Shown one piece after another: positions 15,424 to 20,389 of a DNA stretch of 20,389 nt. Numbering within the stretch: position 1 is the first letter of the stretch; the number at the start of each line of letters is the position of its first letter. Position numbers and translations under genes: made by a program. The notes beneath the pieces are model-generated. The model was not told where the DNA came from, did not search any database, and worked only from the letters and a program-made list of their open reading frames with translations. Origin of the DNA: Oscillospiraceae bacterium (GTDB lineage Bacteria; Bacillota; Clostridia; Oscillospirales; Ruminococcaceae); assembly GCA_017472375.1 (NCBI GenBank), contig JAFUQL010000222.1, positions 1 through 20,389 of the forward strand, written 5' to 3'.

Positions 15424-16251
15424 ATGAGTGACCTGCGAGCGAAGTACCCTGTCAATCTGGATCCGGAGGGGCTGGTGCCCAAGATCCGCAATTTTGCCCT
15501 GGATATGGACGGCACCGTCTACCTGGATGAGACATGGATCGACGGTGCGAAGGAGTTTCTGGCCCAGATCGAGGCGACCGGCCGGAAATACTGCTTCATG
15601 ACCAACAACTCTTCCAAGAATGCCATGGTGTATGTGGAGAAGCTGCACCGCATGGGCCTGGACATTGACCCGGATACCCAGCTGGTCACCTCGGGCCATG
15701 CCACAGTGGCCTACCTGAAGAAGCACTTCCCCGGCAAAAAGATCTATCTGTTCGGCAACCAGGTGCTGAAAGACGAGTTCACCGACCGGGGCATCCTGCT
15801 GGAGGAGGACGACCCCGATGTGGTGGTCACCGCCTTCCACACCACCTTCGATTACAAGGACCTGTGCAAGCTGTGCGACTTTGTGCGGGAGGGCCGTCCC
15901 TTCATCGGGACCCACCCCGACTACAACTGCCCCACCAAGACCGGCTTTATTCCGGACATCGGCTCTCTGCACGCCTACATCCACGCCTCCACCGGCCGTA
16001 TGCCGGATTACATCGTGGGCAAGCCCAACAAGGAGATCATTGAGTACGCGCTGGAAGTTCTGGGCGGCGAGGCCTCCGACACTGCTGTGGTGGGCGACCG
16101 TCTGTACACCGATGTGAAATCCGGTGTCAACAACGGGCTGTACGGCATTTTTGTGCTGAGCGGCGAGGCTCAGCTCGTGGATCTGCCCGATTCTGATGTG
16201 CAGCCCCATCTGATCTTTGATTCGGTCAAGGAGATCATCCCCCTGCTGTAA
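15424..16251 (+). CDS. NagD-like HAD-IIA family phosphatase
   Basis: A 275-residue HAD superfamily hydrolase, the usual size for the IIA subfamily (NagD, 4-nitrophenylphosphatase, phosphoglycolate phosphatase types). Motif I is LDMDGTVYL (D27, D29), motif II TNNSS (60-64), motif III the lysine in GKPNKEII (K200) and motif IV GDRLYTDV (224-231). The C2 cap lies between motifs II and III (about 85-190). Such enzymes dephosphorylate sugar phosphates, nucleotides or glycolate phosphate; Gram-positive copies are often in nucleotide or phospho-metabolite clean-up. The start is supported by GGAGG shortly upstream (15411-15415) and conserved N-terminal spacing. It stands alone between its own promoter and terminator. 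True substrate unknown. Confidence 0.9.
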   Translation: MSDLRAKYPVNLDPEGLVPKIRNFALDMDGTVYLDETWIDGAKEFLAQIEATGRKYCFMTNNSSKNAMVYVEKLHRMGLDIDPDTQLVTSGHATVAYLKKHFPGKKIYLFGNQVLKDEFTDRGILLEEDDPDVVVTAFHTTFDYKDLCKLCDFVREGRPFIGTHPDYNCPTKTGFIPDIGSLHAYIHASTGRMPDYIVGKPNKEIIEYALEVLGGEASDTAVVGDRLYTDVKSGVNNGLYGIFVLSGEAQLVDLPDSDVQPHLIFDSVKEIIPLL

Positions 16252-16269
16252 CGGCGCAGGCCGTTTGCG

Positions 16270-16306
16270 GGCGCGGAGAACGCTTTGGCGTTCCCCGCGC
16301 CTTTTT
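16270..16306 (+). terminator. Rho-independent terminator after the HAD-IIA gene
   Basis: A 14-bp stem with one mismatch (16270-16283 with 16288-16301), loop TTTG, then TTTTT at 16302-16306. It begins 18 bases past the stop codon. Confidence 0.85.
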
Positions 16307-16342
16307 CATTTGGCTCTGCTTTTTGTATTTTTGTTTCAAATG

Positions 16343-16383
16343 TTGTTGGAACAACAAACACGGAGCGGGTTTTGTGGTATTGT
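16343..16383 (+). promoter_or_regulatory. Candidate promoter and operator upstream of the flavodiiron gene
   Basis: TTGTTG-GAA-CAACAA (16343-16357) is a perfect inverted repeat of 6 bases with a 3-base centre. About 20 bases downstream, TGGTATTGT (16375-16383) fits an extended -10 (TATTGT at 16378-16383), which would place the -35 region (16355-16360) on the right arm of the palindrome. A regulator bound there would interfere with initiation. The regulator is unknown. Confidence 0.42.
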
Positions 16384-16450
16384 TTTTACAGAGAGAACGA
16401 GCCGGTGCGGCAAGGCCCGCACCCTGTGGATAAAGAAAGGATGCTAAGCT

Positions 16451-17617
16451 ATGAAGATCACCAACGACATCCGCTACATCGGCGTGAACGACCACGCCAT
16501 CGACCTGTTTGAGGGTCAGTACGAGGTCCCCAACGGCATGGCCTACAACTCCTACGTCATTCTGGACGAGCAGGTGGCAGTGTTCGACACTGTGGACGCC
16601 AATTTCGGCGAGGAGTGGATGGAGAAGCTGGCCGCTGTGCTGGAGGGCCGCACTCCCGATTACCTGATCGTCCAGCACATGGAGCCGGACCATTCCTCCA
16701 ACATCACTCGCTTTGCACAGGTCTATCCCGGTGCGAAGATCGTGGCTTCTGCCAAGGCTTTCACCATGATGAAGCAGTTCTTCGGCGAGGATTACCCCGA
16801 CCGCCGCATGGTGGTGGGCGAGGGCGACACCCTGAGCCTGGGCCGCCATGAGCTGGTGTTCGTCACCGCGCCCATGGTGCACTGGCCTGAGGTCATCGTC
16901 ACCTACGATCGCACCGACAAGGTGCTGTTCAGCGCGGACGCCTTCGGCAAATTCGGCGCGCTGGACGTGGAGGAGGACTGGGCCTGCGAGGCCCGCCGCT
17001 ACTATGTGGGCATCGTGGGCAAGTACGGCGCCCCCGTGCAGACCCTGCTGAAGAAGGCAGCCGGGCTGGACATTCAGACCATCTGCCCCCTGCACGGCCC
17101 TGTGCTGACCGAGGATCTGGGCTATTATCTGGGCCTGTACAACACCTGGTCGTCCTACGGCGTGGAGACCGAGGGTGTGGTCATCGCCTACACCTCGGTG
17201 TACGGCAACACCAAGCAGGCTGCCCTGCAGCTGGCCGCCCTGCTGGAGGCCAGGGGCTGCCCCAAGGTGGCGGTGAACGACCTGGCCCGCTGTGACATGG
17301 CCGAGGCCGTGGAGGACGCTTTCCGCTACGGCAAGCTGGTGCTGGCCACCACCACCTACAACGGCGGCATCTTCCCCTTCATGCAGACCTTCATCGACCA
17401 CCTGACCGAGCACAGCTTCCAGAACCGCACCGTGGGCCTGATCGAGAACGGCAGCTGGGCCCCCACCGCCGCCAAGGTGATGGCCAAGAAACTGGAGGGC
17501 TGCAAAAATCTGACCTTCGCCGAGAACGTGGTGAGCATCCGCTCTGCTCTGAATGCCGACAGCACCGCCAAGCTGGAGGCCCTGGCCGACGAGCTGTGCC
17601 GCGAGTGGCAGAAATAA
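16451..17617 (+). CDS. Flavodiiron protein (FprA-type A-type flavoprotein)
   Basis: A 388-residue cytoplasmic enzyme that reduces O2 to water (and/or NO to N2O) in anaerobes, taking electrons from rubredoxin or a similar carrier. The N-terminal metallo-beta-lactamase domain supplies the di-iron ligands: H76-x-E78-x-D80 and H81 in HMEPDHSSN, H144 in MVHWPE, D163 in SADAFG and H215 in PLHGPV. From about residue 243 a flavodoxin domain follows, with the FMN phosphate loop TSVYGNTKQ (248-256), TTTYNGGIFP and ENGSWAP. No fused rubredoxin or flavin reductase domain is present, so this is a minimal class A protein. AAAGGATG lies upstream of the ATG. It is a single-gene unit with a strong terminator and a palindrome over its probable promoter, suggesting stress-linked control. 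Confidence 0.95.
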   Translation: MKITNDIRYIGVNDHAIDLFEGQYEVPNGMAYNSYVILDEQVAVFDTVDANFGEEWMEKLAAVLEGRTPDYLIVQHMEPDHSSNITRFAQVYPGAKIVASAKAFTMMKQFFGEDYPDRRMVVGEGDTLSLGRHELVFVTAPMVHWPEVIVTYDRTDKVLFSADAFGKFGALDVEEDWACEARRYYVGIVGKYGAPVQTLLKKAAGLDIQTICPLHGPVLTEDLGYYLGLYNTWSSYGVETEGVVIAYTSVYGNTKQAALQLAALLEARGCPKVAVNDLARCDMAEAVEDAFRYGKLVLATTTYNGGIFPFMQTFIDHLTEHSFQNRTVGLIENGSWAPTAAKVMAKKLEGCKNLTFAENVVSIRSALNADSTAKLEALADELCREWQK

Positions 17618-17654
17618 GCCTCTGAGCCGAGTACCGTATACCGATCCGTCTTCG

Positions 17655-17690
17655 CGCCCCCGACCGCTTTTGCGGCCGGGGGCGTTTTTT
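17655..17690 (+). terminator. Rho-independent terminator after the flavodiiron gene
   Basis: CGCCCCCG-A-CCGC (17655-17667) pairs with GCGG-C-CGGGGGCG (17672-17684), 12 pairs with one internal mismatch and a TTTT loop, followed by TTTTTT at 17685-17690. Confidence 0.9.
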
Positions 17691-17699
17691 GCGCATTGC

Positions 17700-17729
17700 G
17701 TATGGGCGGGTGCAGCCTGGGCCATACTG
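17700..17729 (+). promoter_or_regulatory. Possible forespore-sigma (SigF/SigG-like) promoter of spoIIR
   Basis: GTATG (17700-17704) followed after 18 bases by CATACTG (17723-17729) resembles the remembered consensus of forespore sigma factors (G-Y-A-T-R, 17-18 bases, CATnhTA). A separate GGAAAGAATT at 17732-17741 fits the SigF -10 pattern GGnnAnAnTn but lacks a good -35. No SigA-type promoter is evident in this gap. The assignment fits the gene's role but chance matches are possible. Confidence 0.35.
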
Positions 17730-17782
17730 CTGGAAAGAATTTCCGGCCGTATGTCGGAGCACAGAACAGGAGCGCAGTGACG

Positions 17783-18454
17783 ATGACTTATAAAATGGGA
17801 CGGAACACAGTGCGGGATGTGTGGGGCGGCGTGCACCCGTCCCGGCGGGTGGGAGCGGAGCTGTGTCTGCTGGCAGGGCTGATGCTGGCGGTGGCATATG
17901 CCGGCTGGCTGGCCCCCTTTGCCCGCACAGCGGCCGCCGTGCGGGCGGGCACCCTGCGCCTGCATGTGCAGGCCAACTCGGACAGTGCGGCTGACCAGGC
18001 GCTGAAGCTGCAGGTGCGGGATGCGGTACTGGAGGCAGCGGGGGAGCTGTTTGGTGCGGCCGGCAGCCGGGAGGAAGCCGAGCGCATGGCCGCTGCGGCC
18101 CTGCTGGAGCTCCGCCGCGCCGCTGAGGAGGCAGTGGCGGCGGCAGGGGAGACCTGCCCGGTGACGGTACGGCTCACCGAGCAGTATTTTCCCACCACCC
18201 GGTACGAGGGTTTCACCCTGCCGGCGGGGGCCTACCGGGCGGTCCGGGTGGAGCTGGGCGCACACGCAGGCCGCAACTGGTGGTGTGTGCTGTATCCGGG
18301 GCTGTGCCTGCCTGCCGGTACGGCCCCGGCGGAATACGGGGATGAGGCCGAACAGGCACTGGTGTTTGGCCAGTACGAGGTGCGCTTTGCGCTGGTGGAG
18401 CTGTGGGAGCGGGCGATCTGCCGGGACATTCCTGCCGCGGACGGCATAGAATGA
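17783..18454 (+). CDS. spoIIR: Stage II sporulation protein R
   Basis: A 223-residue protein. In Bacillus, SpoIIR is made in the forespore, exported into the intermembrane space and triggers SpoIIGA to process pro-SigE in the mother cell. Here a positively charged N terminus precedes one hydrophobic helix (about 26-45). The family core follows: LRLHVQANSDSAADQALKLQ (about 57-76, the hallmark 'RLHVxANSDsxxDQxlKlkVRDavl'), YFPTTRYEGFTLPAGAYRAV and NWWCVLYPGLCLP, ending VRFALVELWE. A low-complexity Ala/Glu helix lies between. I chose ATG 17783, with AGGAG at 17768-17772; the upstream in-frame ATGs lack such a site. Length is near the family's usual size. A PG-binding-repeat gene follows 59 bases downstream. 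The gene implies at least the early compartment-signalling part of endosporulation. Confidence 0.93.
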   Translation: MTYKMGRNTVRDVWGGVHPSRRVGAELCLLAGLMLAVAYAGWLAPFARTAAAVRAGTLRLHVQANSDSAADQALKLQVRDAVLEAAGELFGAAGSREEAERMAAAALLELRRAAEEAVAAAGETCPVTVRLTEQYFPTTRYEGFTLPAGAYRAVRVELGAHAGRNWWCVLYPGLCLPAGTAPAEYGDEAEQALVFGQYEVRFALVELWERAICRDIPAADGIE

Positions 18455-18513
18455 GGCGGGACGGCCGTGGAAAGGCCATGACCGCCCGCTTGATCCAAAG
18501 GAGGAATGACCCA

Positions 18514-18996
18514 ATGGCATTGCCCGAATACTATGCGACCCTGCGCCGTGGCTCCACCGGGCCCGACGTATCCATGGTGCAGACCTGGCTCAGCGGTCTG
18601 CCCCGCGCCACCTGGCCCTGCCTGCAGAACCTGACCGTGGACGGCAACTACGGCAGCAGCACCGAGCAGGCGGTGCGCTTTTTCCAATCCGGCAGCAACC
18701 TGAACCCTGACGGTGTGGTGGGCCGCCAGACCTGGAACGCCCTGTACGCTGCCTATGCCGCCGCCAACGGTGAGGGGGAACAGTACCCCGGCACCGCCAT
18801 GCGCAGCGGTCACAGCGGCGCCACCGTGCGCAGCGTGCAGGCCCGCCTGAACGCCCGGGGCGCTGCCCTGACGCTGGACGGCAATTACGGCGGCAAGACC
18901 GTGAGTGCCGTGCAGACCTTCCAGCGGGCCAGCCGCCTCACCGCCGACGGCGTGGTAGGCCGCCAGACCTGGAATGCCCTGTACGCCGCCACCTGA
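18514..18996 (+). CDS. Protein with two peptidoglycan-binding (PG_binding_1) repeats
   Basis: A 160-residue protein made of two PG_binding_1-like modules: LRRGSTGPDVSMVQTWL...VDGNYGSSTEQAVRFFQ...PDGVVGRQTWNALYA, and MRSGHSGATVRSVQARL...LDGNYGGKTVSAVQTFQ...ADGVVGRQTWNALYA (fragments, gaps shown). Each carries the GS.G..V..vQ, dG.yG..T..av..FQ and DG.vG..TW..L landmarks. No catalytic domain, signal peptide or membrane helix is visible, which is unusual because such modules normally bind cell wall outside the membrane. A perfect AAAGGAGG at 18497-18504 fixes the ATG at 18514 over in-frame ATGs upstream. It lies 59 bases after spoIIR with no terminator between, so it may be co-transcribed and work in spore-envelope formation. 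That role is inference. Confidence 0.88.
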   Translation: MALPEYYATLRRGSTGPDVSMVQTWLSGLPRATWPCLQNLTVDGNYGSSTEQAVRFFQSGSNLNPDGVVGRQTWNALYAAYAAANGEGEQYPGTAMRSGHSGATVRSVQARLNARGAALTLDGNYGGKTVSAVQTFQRASRLTADGVVGRQTWNALYAAT

Positions 18997-19023
18997 CGGC
19001 GCTGCGGATCCCTTCGAGTGCCT

Positions 19024-19058
19024 GCGGGCCGCCCCATTGCGGGGCGGTCCGCTTTTTT
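19024..19058 (+). terminator. Rho-independent terminator after the PG-binding-repeat gene
   Basis: GCGGGCCGCCCC (19024-19035) pairs with GGGGCGGTCCGC (19041-19052), 12 pairs with one G-T and a 5-base loop, followed by TTTTTT (19053-19058). Confidence 0.9.
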
Positions 19059-19123
19059 GTGGAAAACAGAGAGGGATCCATCCCATAAATCGGATGATGA
19101 AATGGCCATACCGAGCCGGCGGG

Positions 19124-19152
19124 TGGAAAAGGGGCGCTGCATGCGGTATAAT
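19124..19152 (+). promoter_or_regulatory. SigA-type promoter of addB
   Basis: A perfect TATAAT (19147-19152) has TGGAAA (19124-19129, 4 of 6 matches to TTGACA) exactly 17 bases upstream. The leader to the addB ATG is about 45 bases, with the ribosome binding site AAGGAGG at 19191-19197. Confidence 0.7.
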
Positions 19153-19204
19153 AGACCCGAATACGACACCAAGAGGAAAATCTGCCCCGCAAGGAGGTCG
19201 CACC

Positions 19205-20389
19205 ATGCTGAATCTGATCCTCGGCCCGTCCGGCACGGGCAAATCCACCCGGCTCATGGAGGCCATCCGCACCCGTGCCGAGGCAGGCGAGCGGAGCATT
19301 CTGCTGGTGCCGGAACAGTTCACCTCCTCCACCGAGGGCCGCATCTACCGGCTTTTGGGGGACGAGCTGTCCGGCATGGTCAGCAGCTACAGCTTCACCA
19401 GTCTGGCCGAAGCGCTGCTGGACAACTACGGCGGCGCGGCGGTGCGCACGGTCACCGATGCTGCCCGGGTGGTGCTGGTGCGCCGCGCCGTGAGCGAGCT
19501 GGGCCCGAAGATTACCTACTACGCCAAGCACCGGCGCAGCCCGGTGTTTTTGCAAAAGTGTGCCGAGACCCTGAACGAGCTGAAGAGCGCCGGCGTGACC
19601 GGCCCGCTGCTGGAGCGGCTGGCCGTTGGCCCTGGGCAGGAGAAATTCCGCGAATTGGCGGCGATCTTCTCTGCCTATGAGGCCATCCTGGCCGGCACCG
19701 CCCTCGACCCGGGCGACCGGGTGGCCCTGGCTGCCGAGAAGGCGCGCCGGCACCCGGAGTTCTTTGCGGGGCGGGCGGTGTTCGTGGACGAATTTGATAC
19801 TTTTGACGCGGCCAAGCAGCAGCTTCTGGCCGCTATGCTGCCTGCTGCACCGCAGGTCACGGTGGCCCTGTGTGCCGACGGCTTGCAGGATCTCGAGAAG
19901 GGCATCGGGCTGTTCAGCGGCGCCAAGCAGGTGGCCGCCCGGCTGCAGCGGCTGGCCGCCCGGGAGGGCTGTGCGGTGGCCGCGCCGGTGGTGCTCACCG
20001 AAGATCTGCGCCATAAAGAGGCCCCGGGCCTGGCTGCCCTGGCCGAAGCGCTTGCCGATCCCTCCCAGCCCGCCGAGGGCCCCTGGTCCGGCGTGACCCT
20101 GTACCGCGCTGCCGACCGTACAGAGGAGGCTCAGGCGGTGGCCGCCGCCATCCAGAAGCTGGCCCGTGCCGGGGCTGAGTACCGCCAGATGGCGGTCATC
20201 TGCCGGGATACCGCCGATTACCTGCGGCCGGTGCGCACCGCCTTTGCCCGGGCGGGCATCCCGGTGTTCATCAGCGAGCCCACCACAGCCGAACTGTCTG
20301 CCCCGGCTCTGCTGGCCCGGGGCCTGCTGAGCGTGCTGCGCAGCGGCCTGTCCACCGATCGGGTGCTGAATGTGGCCAAGACCGGCCTG
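19205..20389 (+). CDS. addB: AddB subunit of the AddAB helicase-exonuclease, N-terminal part (runs off window)
   Basis: 395 codons remain open to the right edge without a stop. AddB and AddA form the Firmicute counterpart of RecBCD, which processes double-strand breaks up to Chi for recombination. The start MLNLILGPSGTGKSTRLMEAI carries the AddB-type Walker A-like motif GPSGTGKST (residues 7-15). ILLVPEQFTSSTEGRIYRLL follows, with 'VPEQ.t...E' a good AddB marker, and then VFVDEFDTFDAAKQQLL, corresponding to the 'idgF..ft..q' segment. Later VTLYRAADRTEEAQAVAAAI and AVICRDTADYLRPVRTAFA match the helicase-like middle domain. Complete AddB proteins are about 1,100-1,200 residues with a C-terminal nuclease and Fe-S cysteines, which would lie beyond the window. 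AAGGAGG 7 bases upstream fixes the ATG. addA is expected downstream but not visible. Confidence 0.93.
   Translation, partial: MLNLILGPSGTGKSTRLMEAIRTRAEAGERSILLVPEQFTSSTEGRIYRLLGDELSGMVSSYSFTSLAEALLDNYGGAAVRTVTDAARVVLVRRAVSELGPKITYYAKHRRSPVFLQKCAETLNELKSAGVTGPLLERLAVGPGQEKFRELAAIFSAYEAILAGTALDPGDRVALAAEKARRHPEFFAGRAVFVDEFDTFDAAKQQLLAAMLPAAPQVTVALCADGLQDLEKGIGLFSGAKQVAARLQRLAAREGCAVAAPVVLTEDLRHKEAPGLAALAEALADPSQPAEGPWSGVTLYRAADRTEEAQAVAAAIQKLARAGAEYRQMAVICRDTADYLRPVRTAFARAGIPVFISEPTTAELSAPALLARGLLSVLRSGLSTDRVLNVAKTGL

Noticed and set aside
16343..16357. A canonical Rex operator
   Set aside because: The inverted repeat has only 5 bases between TTGTT and AACAA, against 8 in the remembered consensus, so I list it only as an unassigned operator.
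18640..18990. Tandem DNA repeat or CRISPR-like array
   Set aside because: The two similar blocks are coding copies of the peptidoglycan-binding module with synonymous differences; there are only two units and no regular spacers.
1..20389. tRNA, rRNA, insertion sequences, attachment sites or riboswitches
   Set aside because: I looked for cloverleaf-like segments, transposase motifs, terminal inverted repeats and conserved leader structures in the intergenic gaps and found none I could support by eye; a covariance-model search would be needed to exclude small RNAs.

Overview
The window reads as chromosomal DNA of a high-GC, anaerobic, Gram-positive gut Firmicute, most likely an Oscillospiraceae/Ruminococcaceae relative of Faecalibacterium, Gemmiger or Subdoligranulum. 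The evidence is a sporulation gene (spoIIR), AddAB-type recombination (addB), an oxygen-detoxifying flavodiiron protein, strong AGGAGG-type ribosome binding sites and strongly GC-ending codons. The genus is an inference; no rRNA is present. Every gene I can support lies on the + strand.

Positions 1-4955 hold the tail of a surface-glycan operon: the end of a GT2 glycosyltransferase, a complete GT2, a GT4, a DegT-type sugar aminotransferase and another GT2, closed by a rho-independent terminator. A second unit starts at an extended -10 promoter (about 5029-5037) and runs to 11363. It encodes an ABC-2 polysaccharide exporter (Wzm-like permease, Wzt-like ATPase with a glycan-recognition-type tail), a GT52-like (sialyltransferase-type) glycosyltransferase, a KdsB-like CMP-sugar synthetase, a DmpG/HMGL-type aldolase with an extra C-terminal domain, and a KdsC-like phosphatase. 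Read together, the last four form a plausible route for making, CMP-activating and transferring a 3-deoxy-ulosonic acid (Kdo-like) in a Gram-positive. An aldolase sits where KdsA would be expected. The aldolase gene carries an apparent -1 frameshift near 10643-10654.

Positions 11364-14250 hold a self-contained two-gene unit with its own promoter and terminator. The first gene encodes a membrane protein with about three helices, two Rossmann/RCK-like domains and a degenerate RyR-like segment. The second encodes a 97-residue stand-alone bacterial RyR (ryanodine-receptor repeat) domain protein. This is my best candidate for an undescribed ligand-sensing system.

The rest is monocistronic or short units with clear terminators: an esterase-D-type alpha/beta hydrolase, a NagD-like HAD-IIA phosphatase, a flavodiiron protein (FprA), spoIIR plus a protein of two peptidoglycan-binding-type repeats, and the first 395 codons of addB running off the end. 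No tRNA, rRNA, insertion sequence or CRISPR array was seen.
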